A DNA stretch of 64,000 nt from positions 17,362,948 to 17,426,947 of the forward strand of contig NC_133532.1 in the NCBI RefSeq assembly GCF_048544455.1. Direction: 5' to 3'. The DNA is from Silene latifolia (Eukaryota; Streptophyta; Magnoliopsida; Caryophyllales; Caryophyllaceae). How positions within the stretch are numbered: the first letter of the stretch is position 1; every line of letters starts with the position of its first letter. The translations under genes and the position numbers were made by a program. Of the stretch, positions 50,464 through 62,869 are shown piece after piece. The notes under the pieces were generated by a model. The model was not told where the DNA came from and made no database searches. It saw only the letters and a list, made by a program, of their open reading frames with translations.

Positions 50464-53000
50464 AACTTCCCCAAACCGAACCCTTGCTTGTCCCCAAGCA
50501 AGAACTAGACTCGATCTAATTACCTAATGGAACGAGTTCAATCTCAGAGCGAAATGCAACCTGTTAAGCCTAAACCAATTTAATGCACAACCAACAATCA
50601 ACTAGCAAATGAATCATGCAAACGAGTTATGAAGCCGTCAAAAACATGCTGAACCGCCAACTGTAGAGACTTATCAAATTGGACTCTCACGGGTCGCTCA
50701 AATCACTCAATAAGTACAGGTGAATATATGTAAGATAGAAAGAATTTATTTTGTAGAGACTCTCACCTAACTGCGACCTATGAAGACATGCCAGCAATAA
50801 AATATGAAAATGATCTCTATGACCGTACATATGCATTCCAACCAAACAGATGACCAATGACACATGCCGAGGTATATATGGGATATGTGAGGTATGGGTA
50901 AGAAGTGGCAAAGCAAGCATTTTATGGTAAAGTGGAGGTACAGGTGATCAAGCTAGTACCAAAACGGAACCAAATGGCGACATCCAACTTCTTGCTCATA
51001 ATCAACAGAAACGGTGCTATAGCAAGCACAAAACTCACAATCTCCAAAATACTAAATCAATAAACTCCCCATAAAATATAAATGAAACATGGGAGCAAAA
51101 ATCGCCAAAAGATAAGGATTAAATTATGCGAATTGATTTCTTCCTCGAATCTTCAGTCGATCGACTATAATTGGCAGTCGATCGACTGCTTTGAACAGTA
51201 CATAACTCTTTTTTTTTTCTTTTTTCGAATCATTTTTCATCTTTTCGTTTCCTTTTTCTATTTCTTTCTTTCCTTTATTTCATCTTCCCAATAACGTCTC
51301 AACAGAGCATATGCCACCAAAAATGAGTAACAACCCCAAGAACACAGACTACTAGCTTGACAAAGGACAGGCTAAATGTAGGATGTAGTAAATGGGACAA
51401 AAAGGGATATTTTTGGCAGTGTGGAGTTTATGGGTAAAACGAGAAAAAGGGAAACCTCTACCACATGTGTCAACTAACCACAGACCGAATGCATACAGGT
51501 ATTAAGCAGATTAAGTTCATAATTATGCAAATTAAGGAAACATGTCCCATAAGGAGTACTACTCACATTCCTAGATGAACTGGTCATGAATGTCACCAGT
51601 TATAGGCTCTAAACTCAGAAATATGATGTAGCTTGCCAATTTTCTAAGTCAGGTCTCAAGTCCAGCAAGTAATTCAACGAAAACTCGTAGGTATGCATAA
51701 ACGATTCTACTAATAACATGCTAATCTAGCAAGGCTCAGGCAAAACAGGTGCAAATGCAAAATCATCATGGAAATACTACCGTTCCGACTCGACCTATAT
51801 GCTAAAATAAACATGCATTTTTTGGAAATTTTTGAAATCTTTCAATTTTTTTTGAATTTTGTATAAATGGATGAAATGGAATAAAATAATGCAAAACAGA
51901 ATTAAACGTGAATGCAAGCAAATGATATGCGACGCAAAACCCTTCCCCAAACCAAATCGCACAATGTCCCCATTGTGCAAAATCATATAATGAAGAAAAG
52001 AGAAATGGGAATTTGCGAGAAAGGAAATAAAATATGACATGAGGTAAAGAAATCAGGAACTCACAAGACTTTAAGCGCGGCAAAGACAGAAACCTCCCAA
52101 ACCGGCGTGAGCTAGGAGGTTTCAGTGGCAAAGCGATGCTCGATAATTACCTGAAAAGACAAACAAAACCACGCATAAAACCGACAAAACAATTTTTGAA
52201 GCGGTAAGATTGTGCACAAATGAGAAAATCAGAAGAAATAAATAAATTGGACGGAAAATAAAGTGGAGTAGAAAAACTCCCTTAAGTCCGCATATCGACC
52301 AAACACAAGAGGGGAGAGGTCGTGAATAATCTACAGAGCGGCAGCGTGGTCGATCGACCACTTAACCCGGTCGATCGACCAGGTAAACATGAACGATGTC
52401 GCGCTGGAACTGAACGCAGATCGTCGATCGACCACCGGAACGATCGATCGACTGAAAACACTGCTGCAACCTCATATTTCTTCGTAATTGCTCAATGATT
52501 TGAGCTAACAAGCTCTAAATACCTGCAAATGCACAATAATACGCGCCCAAGATTGCGCAAAACCCAGAATAAAGTCTAAAGTACTCAAAATCCTAAGCAA
52601 GCGAAATAAAATGCGAAGTTTTCGCGCACACAAAAAGCAATAAAAATTGTCTTAACAAAGCAAATAAAATGAAGTTTATAACGAGCTCGATCAACTAATA
52701 GTTGATCAAGAAGGACCACGGTATGGCCCACTTCGTCGCACGGCTACTAGAGGTAGCCTCAATGGTGCTTATTTGAGTTTGCACCCTTCTTAGCTTCCAT
52801 GTCCGTATGGCTCAACGGATCAATAGTCTCATCATCTCCCCAATCAATGACCTCTGCCGGCTCATCCAAGTCCAAATCGGACTCTCGGCTTTGGCGGCTC
52901 GTCATCAACTATCTCATCAATTCCATAGCTCGTGCAACCAAGACCTCCTCTTTGAATGATAGGCTTTGTCATGACTAGAGTGACTGTGACTCATCCATCC
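50464..53000 (-). other. Non-coding 3' internal region of the Athila-like element
   Basis: 2.5 kb between the protease region and the 3' LTR where pol would be expected. No RT, RNase H or integrase motif was seen on either strand. It holds three more palindrome pairs (51156/51177, 52349/52370 and 52423/52443) and two hairpin-plus-purine modules (50483-50502 and 51959-51978, each next to CTTCCCCAAACC). Confidence 0.7.
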
Positions 53001-55746
53001 CCAAACCAGCTCTGCAATGTCTAAAACAACATATTCTTCCACCTTTCGCTCCCAATCTGGGGCGGAGGGGTTAGCACAGGAGTAGTAATAGAGACAGGCA
53101 ATTCAGGAAGCACAAAGTACGATTTCTTTTCAGAAACCGTATTACAAGTAACAGGCCACATGGGGTCCTTCTTTTTAGCAGGTTGGGCAAAAATGATAGA
53201 ATGTTTCCCAACTTTGAAGGTCAAAGTTCAGAGCCTATGTCAATAATCGCACCGAAGTGTGTGCGAAACGGCCTACCTAGGATGATCGGTATATGGGCAT
53301 CCTCAGGAATGTCAAGGACAACAAAGTCAACAGGGAAGAAAAACTTCCCTATTTGGACGGGTATGTCCTCTAGGACTCCTATAGGCTCGACCGCAGATCG
53401 GTCAGCCATCTGAACTGTCATGTCTGTGATAGCAAACCGGGTCAACTTAAGCTTCCTAGCTAGACTCAAGGGCATGACGCTTATACTAGCCCCTAAATCA
53501 CACAATGCCTTCTCAATTGAGAAGGTACCTATGTTGCAAGGAACAGAAAAACTGCCCGGGTCCTCTAACTTAAGGGGTGCAGTGTGAGACAGATAGGAGC
53601 AAGACTCCTTAGTAAGTGCGACAGTGTGCACTGTTTCAAGTGACCGCTTCTTGGACAAAAGTTGTTTCATAAATTTAGTATATGCGGGTACTTGGTTGAC
53701 CAACTCGAGAAAAGGAACATGTACATTCAGACTACGAATAACTTTTTCAAATTTGCTGAAAGATACCTGTTCCTTGGTCGGCACTAGCCTTTCCGGGTAA
53801 GGGGCTGTAAGAAGTACCTTAGCCCTCTCCTCTAAATCACGCGTGCCGGCATCCTTGGACTTTGGCTGGAAGTCCGTCACCTTCTCCTTGTTGAAGCTAG
53901 ACCCCTCTTCAGACCGTCTCAAATGTGAGCCATTAACCGTCATCGGATCGAACTTCGGAGCCGGGACTGACCCATCAGCACTCGGGTCTGGTCCTAACGT
54001 CTTCGGGATTGTCGAACCTCGGAACAAATGGTCTCTCAAATTGTCGGGCATTGAAGGACAAAATTCCTCGCTATCAGCAGCGATCTCAGTCGATCGACCA
54101 CTTTGTCCTCTCGTCGATCGACCGAGATGTCTGATTCGAAGCTCTGTAACCCGTGCTTGATCGATCGACTAGGTATATCGGTCGATCGACCGATATACCT
54201 GGTAGACGGCTGTTCTTTGATTTATTCGTTGAAGCTTTCTTTTGACTTGTTTCCGGCTCATCTTTTTCAACAGCGTCCTCGACCATGGCAGGACCATCAA
54301 GGGTGGACCCGCTCCTCAAAGTGATGGCATTTAAGGTCTCCTTTTGGTCAGTTTGGGTCGGCAAGTGTCCGAGAGCTCGAGTGTTGCTTTTGCTAGCCAA
54401 TTGAGCAATTTGGCTCTCTAGTAGCTTCATCCCGGCCTCTCTTGCTTGGGACTTCTTTAGCAACAAGTTCTTAAGCTCGGAAAATTCAGAATTCTGCGAT
54501 TGTTCTTCTTTGCGGCACATAGGGAGGTTTCGATATTGTTGTTGCTTTTGATGAGGGGGCACATAGGGTTCTTCTTTGCGGCGGAGCTTGAGTTGGGTTC
54601 AGGACATTTTGGCTCCTCCAACTCAAGTTTGGATGGGTATTCGGCTCATAGTAGGTGTTGGTCTGCCTATAGTGTTGAAAGGCAGCACAAGACTCAAAGG
54701 GACTAGGCGGTTCTTGAGACATGTCCCTCGGCTCCACACCTTTCACAGACGAAAGGACCGTCTGACACAGCATTTACTTGGTACATCCCACCTTTAGAAG
54801 CTCCTCCTAGTTCATACTTGTCAAATCTCGCAGTGAGAGCCCCAAGCGCAGCAACAGAGGAAGATTCAGCATCTCTCCTCTGGTTCCCTCTGGAATTTCC
54901 ATACTCAGCCTTGTGGGTGGCTAGATCGTCAATGATCTTCCACCCCTTGGTTGCTCCCAAATTCTCAGCAAATCGGCCATTGGCTGCAGCATCCAAAATG
55001 GCCCTCTGATCGTCGTACAACCCATTATAGAAATGATTGCACAAGCTCCATTTTTCGAACCCATGGTGCGGTATGGTTCGCACCAGTTTCTTAAATCGGA
55101 CCCATGCCTCGTGGAAGTTCTCATCTGGCCCTTGTTTAAAGCCCGTGATTTGAGCTCTAATAGCAATCGTCCTTGAAGCAGAAAAGTACTTCTTGTAGAA
55201 TGCCAATGCCAATGAATTCCAATCGGTGATCCCCTGAACGGTTCGGTCCAAATCTCTATACCACTCCCTTGCAGCATCACGAAGGGAGAAGATGAACATG
55301 GTCTCCTTGATCTGGTCTTGGGTCACGCCGACTGGTGGGGGTATGGAACAGCAGTATTCAATAAAGGTCTCCATATGCTTAGCTGCATCTTCATTTGTAG
55401 CTCCCCCGAACTGGTTCTTCTCAACCATGCTAATGTATGAAGGCTTTGGTTCGAACTTCCTGGCATCTCCTGGTAATTCGAACCCCTTATATAAGTTTTC
55501 AGCTGTCGGCTCAGAATGACTAGCTATACTCGCTTCCTCGGCCATGACTGGAATTTCGGAGAAGTAACTGTCTCGGTGAAGAAGTGGAAACGGTGAAGAT
55601 GTGGGTCTTCTTGAACAGATCGTTCTCGTAATAGCTTGACAGAGTACTCGGCTCTTCCTCTGTCGGTAGTACCCTTTGTGTTCGTCTCAACTCGCGCAAA
55701 GATTTCTCTATCTCAGGGTCAAATGGCACTAGTTCACCACCCTGTG
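53000..55746 (-). pseudogene. gag-protease remnant of the Athila-like element
   Basis: On the minus strand, gag occupies roughly 54700-55740 and includes FELPGDARKFEPKPSYISMV, the capsid-like phrases AREWYRDLDRTVQGITDWNS and FYKKYFSASRTIAI, and a zinc-knuckle start (CERCGAEGHVSRTA). A spacer rich in charged and glutamine residues follows. The aspartic protease is near 53250-53560, with CDLGASISVMP and IPIILGRPF. This order and these phrases are typical of Athila gag-protease. A few breaks are present. The spacer between gag and protease contains two palindrome pairs (54089/54113 and 54160/54181). Confidence 0.85.
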
Positions 55747-58215
55747 TGTAACAACCCGGATTATAAAACAAAGGAAAAACTTATATAAAGTAAATATCAG
55801 AGTACGATACTGATAAAAGGGTCAAGGTGGCGGAAACACCTGACCAATCCGGTTCGCTACTAAATCCAAAACAAACTAATACATTATTCAAAGGTTCTTA
55901 AAACATAAAGCAAAGCCCTAATTTATTATTCGTCTCGCCGCACAGAACTTCCCAGCAAGATATCATCCAAAACAGCAACACCTGAACAACCTGAGAAGGG
56001 GGTCGACAATTCAGTCTGGAGTAACTAGATGCTCTCCCAGTCATGTTTACAACAACTGAATATAACCAACAATCATTAACAAACGAAATGTAAAACTAGT
56101 AAACATGCGAGATCATCTATACTCATGAAAACCCAACACAAAATTACCATGACTTATCAATCTTAGACGGAACCACGCAAACCTAAACCATATGCAAGAA
56201 CTAGACCACGTACCCTAATAGCCACTGTAGGACACGACCTCTAACAACTTAAGGCACAATGCTAGCATCAAAGCATAGCGAATACGGTAACACACAATCC
56301 ACAGTAACAGAAGGCACAAAGCTAGCAACAAAGCATAGCGAATAGAGCGAACGCCCGTTAGAGCGTATCACCACTGCCTCTAACTTGTCAGAGCGTATCA
56401 CCATCGCCTCGACGATCGACGGAGCGTATCACCACGCTTGCCTCCATCGGTGTGGAGCGTATCACCATCGCCTCCACGGTACTATGTATAGCGTATCACC
56501 ACTTTGCCTATATGCCTAAGACCTGGCGGACTCTCGGTAAACGAGCGACACTCGGGACCCGTAACGTATAAGCGACTTAATCTGGCCACCCCCGAACATA
56601 GACCAAAATAAATCCCGCATCAACGGGTGGCGTTAGTTCATTCCGATAGTATATAACTGATACTACCGTCATCTATTCAAACCAGCCAACAAACAAATGC
56701 ACAGTATAAGTGACTGTACCAACATGCGTGAACAACATCACGACTCAACTCATAGGATAGTATAACTGACCATCCTACTTATCATATGAATAAGAGTAAC
56801 CAAATACATATGCAACAATTATATAATAACAACTGAACATCGCATAACATGTAAAACAAGTATAAACAACCAATGTTATAGTAACTTCAGCTATAACTTT
56901 AACATTAACCACGCAATGTTATAATAACCTTAACCATAACATAAACCCTGGATGCGAGGTTATAGTAACCTCGACTATAACTTCAACATATACGACTTGA
57001 AGTTACACTTACCTCAACTATAACCTTGACACGAAACACAAAGTTATACTAGTTCTAACCATAACCTTGGGCCATAAATCTCAGGATATATTAGTTCCAG
57101 CTATAACCTTATCTCGTACTTCAATGTTATAGTTGCCTCAGCCATAACTAGAGTAACTACCCAAAGTTGTATTAACTTTAGCTATAACACTTGAATCATC
57201 ATCAAGGTTATACTAGCTTTAGCTATAACTTTGGAGAGAACTCTTGGCCGCCGTCATGCCGCCACTAGGGTTTGATTCGGAAACCCTAATTACGCTCATG
57301 ACACCCATAATAAACACATAAACAACATACGATTTATAATTAATACATTAAAACATATACAAACATGTGAAAACATAATTAACATGATAATAAACAATCA
57401 AACATGTACTAATCATACAAAACATTCATTAAATCATATTAATTACATAAATTGGAATAAACACAATTAAAAGAAAACACCTAGTTACCTTATTAGCAAT
57501 TAATGAAAACCTTCATAAAGAAAACGACCAACAAAGCCTTGTCTCCAACACGTGTCAACGTCCCCAAAAGTCGACTCTAAAGAATACCGAATCCAAAACC
57601 ATGAAAGCACCATAAAATACTCTTCTTCTTCTTTACCCATTAAAAATAAAAGACCCAAAACGTAGGTCTAAAGGTCCATACAAATAATTCTCATAAAATT
57701 ATTTGGAGAATAAATTATTGTAGAGGTAAGAGCAAAGATTATGAAAATATAATTTGTGTATGAGTTTGAGAGAAGGAAAGATATTCAACAATGAAGTCAA
57801 AGGGAGAAAAGAGAACAAAAGAGAGGAAAAGTGGAGGAGGCCGTGCGGCAGAAATCTCACGCACCAAACAATGAATTGACCTAGTTGCTTGCTAGGTTAA
57901 ATTCTATTTATAAGGGAATAACTAATGGGTTTCGGGTCCATTAGCTTATACAATGGATTATCTGATTACAAATCGGATGGGACCATATTAAAACGCAAGG
58001 AGACCTTATAATACAAAAGTAGTTATTAAATTAAAATAATAAAATTGTGCACGGACATTTTAACCCAATCAAAAGTAGTCCAAAACGTGAAATAATAAAA
58101 TAGAGAATGAAGACGATAAATATAAATATTCAAAATACATTATTAAATCTCAAAATAATTAATTTAATAAAATACTTTTATAATAAAATATTTTTATAAA
58201 ATACGGGGTGTTACA
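55747..58215 (-). mobile_element. Solo LTR of the array family, inserted in the Athila-like element
   Basis: 2469 bp, the reverse complement of the LTR type at 22995-25519 but clearly more diverged from the three array copies than they are from each other. It is flanked by CTGTG on both sides (55742-55746 and 58216-58220). No internal region is present, as after LTR-LTR recombination. Both hairpin blocks are recognisable, with altered loops. Confidence 0.92.
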
Positions 58216-58333
58216 CTGTGACCTGCGCATAAGAGGAAACTACAAAAAGAATATAAGAAAAGTTTAAGGAACAGAAGTCCCTTAAACTAAGAAAGACTAA
58301 AATTAAAACAACTAAAATTAGGACTATTGCCTC

Positions 58334-58350
58334 TCCGGCAACGGCGCCAA
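58334..58350 (-). other. Primer binding site, Asp-tRNA type (Athila)
   Basis: On the minus strand TGGCGCCGTTGCCGGAG follows the 5' LTR by a few bases. This is the Athila-type primer site. Confidence 0.8.
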
Positions 58351-58354
58351 AATT

Positions 58355-59856
58355 TGATACCCGTCGTTGTGAGTACCAAAAATAAGATTTATAATTTCCT
58401 ATTAAGACTAACCTAGGCTAGTGGTAACAGGGTCGAACCACAAGGAGGCAGATGTAAATTCTAGTTATCTAAATTCAGTCTAAGGTAACAGTTATGGGGG
58501 TTGAGTTTGAGATGGTCTATAGCTAAAAACAAATAAAGATAATAAACTAAAAGATGGTTTAAACAGATAAAGAAGGGGTACTAGGATGATCGGTTTATTA
58601 AAGCTTCGGCAAAAAGATACTAAACAGTCTAAATCGAACACAAGTGAGGCGGGAAACAAGAGGCCCTCTCGGTCCACTCTTAACAAATAGCATCTTTCGA
58701 CCTCGCTATAGGTCCCTAATATCACTAATACTGACTCTCGTCCTGAAAAGTGACTAACGGTCTAAACTATACCTATCTTTCGATCTTAGCACAGTTTAGT
58801 CGATTTAATTGGTGGTCAAATAACTTTCCCTATCTTTCGATCTAATGGATCGGTCATAAAATAAGCATCTAACTGGTCGCATGCATTCGATTCGTTAAAT
58901 ACAACATTAAAATCAATTAAAACGAAACAAAGCTCACGAGGTCAGTCGATCGACCGGGTAGGGTGGTCGATCGACCAACACGCGGGTTCAGGCCGTGTTC
59001 AATACTTTGCCGCCTATGCTAAAACTCGCCTACATCCTAGCACAAACTATTTAGCTACTCATGCTAAGGGTGAAAACAATGATAAAACTAATAAAGTAAA
59101 CAGAGGAATTCATGCTTAAGACAAGAGAACAAATAATTAACATAAACAATGATAACGGTTATGGGAATCTACTTAGCAATTCTATACTACGATGAAATAA
59201 AGATGAACTACAAATAGGAGAAGAATACCGAGTTGCGAGAGGAAAGATTAGTTATTAAGAACCGAAAATCCAATGCTCAACAATCCCAAAACCCTAATTA
59301 GTAAACTAAAACTCAATGTAAATTTCTGATAATAAAGCTTGATTAAAACTCCGATAATAACCGAATGTTTCTAGGTTACGTTATATAGAAAGTTCACGTA
59401 ACAATTATTCCAAAACCTAAACTTAACGGGCTTCAAGTTCCTCGGTCTTTTAATTCAAATGCGGAATAGCGTGTGGTCGATCGACCGATGTTAGGGTCGA
59501 TCGGCGCTTGCGATGAACGAGCTTCACGTAACCGAGGGTTGGTCGATCGACTGAGGGTGATGGTCGATCGACTACTTGAGCTTCTACTTGACTTCTTAAA
59601 ACTCGTGGACTTGTCTTTTGGGCCTTGAATTGCGCACCAAGCTCGTTCCTCGGGTGAATACTTCACGTCAAAGTGAAATGCAGGATACTCGGGGACGGAT
59701 TTAGCTTGATTTCCGCTGGATTCTTCACATTTCTGCAATAATGTACAAAATACGGAAGTAGACGGAAATAGGGAGAAATGCAGCATAAACTACATGAATG
59801 AGCTCTGAAATGCGTGTAAAATGGGATGAAAAACATCATATAAAAGACACACATCA
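58355..59856 (-). repeat. 5' LTR of the Athila-like element
   Basis: 1502 bp, closely matching 48954-50463. Palindrome pairs lie at 58945/58966, 59476/59496 and 59542/59563. Confidence 0.9.
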
Positions 59857-60015
<159 letters not shown>

Positions 60016-61320
60016 AAAAAAAAATTTTAAATAAAGTTTATACTAGTTTAAAATCCCGTATGTTGTAAGAACTTAATTATTTGAATCAAACTTATAAATA
60101 TAAATTTTTAAATAGGTCCTTCGAAATTCATTTTAAAAAAATAAATAAGTCTAATTATAAGCAAAGTCATGATTTCATGTAACTATATTTTGAACACCAA
60201 AGAGATATTAACGTACTGTTTAAAATATAAATATATTATAGATATAAAGTCAAGGTTAAATATTCATTCCCGTTATGTAACACAAAAAAAACCATTTGAA
60301 TCCTAAACTATTTTCGCCCTAAATAATTCTAATTATTATAAGTAAAATTGTGACTGTATGTAACCATTTATTTTGATAACAAAGGGATCGATCTTAACCT
60401 AGCATTTTAGATGTATATATTATAGATATAAAGTCAATGTTATATCCGATTCTCATTCTCCTTATGTTAGTTGTATTTTGGAGTGGTTAATCTGACACCA
60501 AAAAAAATATGAGAATATTAACTTATTTTCGTCTTTAAAAATCAAAAGTTTAATATAATAGTGAGTATAAGGATTACATTTAAGTATTTACCAATTTCAT
60601 ATTTCTAAGAAAGTGAGAAAATTTAAGGAAAGGTGGAGATTTGTTAGATTATGCCTTGAAGGGGTATTTGTTATTCTTGGGCTTTTTCCTATTTTGGTGA
60701 AAAAAGCGACACTTATACAATTCCAATTATAACTTGACATTTGTAGTTAACTAAATTTAAGGAAGTATATATCTTTTCTTTTTAGTTTGTATGAAATCAT
60801 TAAATATTTTTTCCAATTTCATTTTTTATTATACACTGTTGTGTTCGTTTATTTTTTATTTTTCTTTAAGATAAAACCCTAAATGAATTAAGATAAAACC
60901 GTAAGTCAATATTAATTGTATTAATCTTTAATTAATTTGCCTAATTTTTTTTTCATTAAAGATACACTAGTTTCAAATCCACACTCAATGCCATCTCATC
61001 CCATCTCATGCAATGCCTCCACCTTTCATCCTCTACCTCCTCCCTCATATATAAAACCAATAGATCTTTCCTTTGGTCTAGTCTCTCCTCTCGTAATCTC
61101 CATCCCTCTAACTGGGACCTTGTAACGAGATCCCAAGCCAATGGGGGGGGGGGGGGGTCTCGGGATAAAAAACAAAAAAACCTGACACTTAAATGATGCA
61201 TATTCTACCAAGCTAGCATGGAAGATCTTCTGCCTAAAAGGCAACTTTGCCTCCATTGCCATTTATAGTAAATATTTACACACCAATCCTACCTAATCCT
61301 CATTTAGGCATGACTCCCAC
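60016..61320. other. AT-rich intergenic stretch
   Basis: No gene is supported. About 60100-60560 contains degenerate tandem copies with a period of roughly 178-184 bp (GATATAAAGTCAA at about 60241 and 60425; CTAATTAT at about 60151 and 60329). A run of 15 G lies at 61143-61157. The rest is AT-rich with no recognised family. Confidence 0.5.
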
Positions 61321-62652
61321 TGCAACACCCCCTCATACCAAGGTGCCTTATCAGGACCACCTTACCATGAAAGTGTGTTACCATCTCGGTTGTCCGAGGT
61401 TAGTACATATCAAAAGCGTCAAATCGAGCACATTTATTAAAAATCTTGTAAAGCATAAAGTTTACAACATCCCAAATCCAAATACTAGTTTAACAAAATA
61501 CAACTCCAAAGTTTAACAATAAAAGAAATCCAATCTAAGACTCAGACGGTGATACTATGACTGGTGATGGCGATGCTCCCAAGACAGTCCCCAAGCTCAC
61601 ACTAGCAACACCTGTCAAGCCTCCTCACCATCCCCGAATGGATCACCGCAGATTCCACAAACAACACGGGGTCAGTATTACTCAAACATTAAGACAAACA
61701 AACGGAGAAATCAACTGATCATCGCCAATTCCCAATCCTCCATTCTCACACAGTAACCGACTACACACTGAAGTGTGTAGCCCTGCCAGATTACTCATCG
61801 CAACAGGTAATCCTCGCCGCCAGTGGGTGACCGCAGCCGATCCCACCTAGTCCAGCTCCTCAACGAGCGACAACAATCCCTGACCCTTAATGTGCACATC
61901 CCCTCCCGTGACGGGTTCCACGGAGGGCGAACTAGGGTGTGAAGTCACTCCCGCAAGTGACTCCACCACAATCACAATCATACAACATCACAGCCGTCTC
62001 AACACCTTCACACCAACATCGTCACAACAAACTCCATACTCCGATGATCAACAGATAACAATAATCACACAACAAACATGTCTGAACAATGAACAGTAAA
62101 CTGAGTAGGGAAACCCTACCTTAGAAATCAACAGTGGAAATGAACTTGCACACTCAGAAAGGCTCCTCTACGAAGTCTTCTCCTATACCATAATCATATC
62201 ACACAATTACACATTGCACAACCCCCATATTCCCAATTCCGTAAATATACAATAACCCCAACGAATACAAACAACATAGAATAAAACTTACCAACAGTAG
62301 GATGCGGAATTGTACGTAAGGACTCCGAAGGTTTCGCAAACAACAAAGCAATGGGATGATTAGGGAGTGATTAGGGAGAGATTAGGGTTAACGTAAAAAT
62401 GATGAAGTAGAAATGATGTTTTGAAAACTGACGCGGAATATAAAATAATCTTAAACACTCCTTAATCAAACCGTCAAAATAATACTCGCCAGACCGAATA
62501 CTCGGTCGAGTAAAGTTATACTCGGCCGAGTATCCTCTACTCGGTCGAGTATTCACTATACTCGGCCGAGTATTCATCGGCAGAACCAAAACAACTCATA
62601 ACAACAGCACTACTCGGTCGAGTAGTCACCAAAGAAAATCCGTAGTGTTACA
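61321..62652 (-). repeat. 3' LTR of the right-hand chromovirus
   Basis: Bounded by TG and CA and by a purine tract at its right edge. It contains five copies of a 14-bp palindrome-like word (TACTCGGYCGAGTA) between 62499 and 62624. Confidence 0.85.
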
Positions 62653-62869
62653 ATCTTCCCCCCTTAAAAAGAACTTCGTCCCGAAGTTCACACTCTACTA
62701 TAAAACAAAGCACAACACTACAGCACAAGACTATACTAACCACATATAACAACACCAAGGAACTATACAAGTCACCACAAAAGTCATTACCCCGACTAAA
62801 AGCAAACAACAAACAAAACAAAACACGACCGCGACCATCTCCTACCCCCCTAAAAAGACAACGGTTACG

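Noticed and set aside
60937-61262. Overlapping ORFs on both strands around the G-run at 61143-61157
   Set aside because: They depend on the homopolymer, have no domain, and disagree between strands. No gene was accepted.
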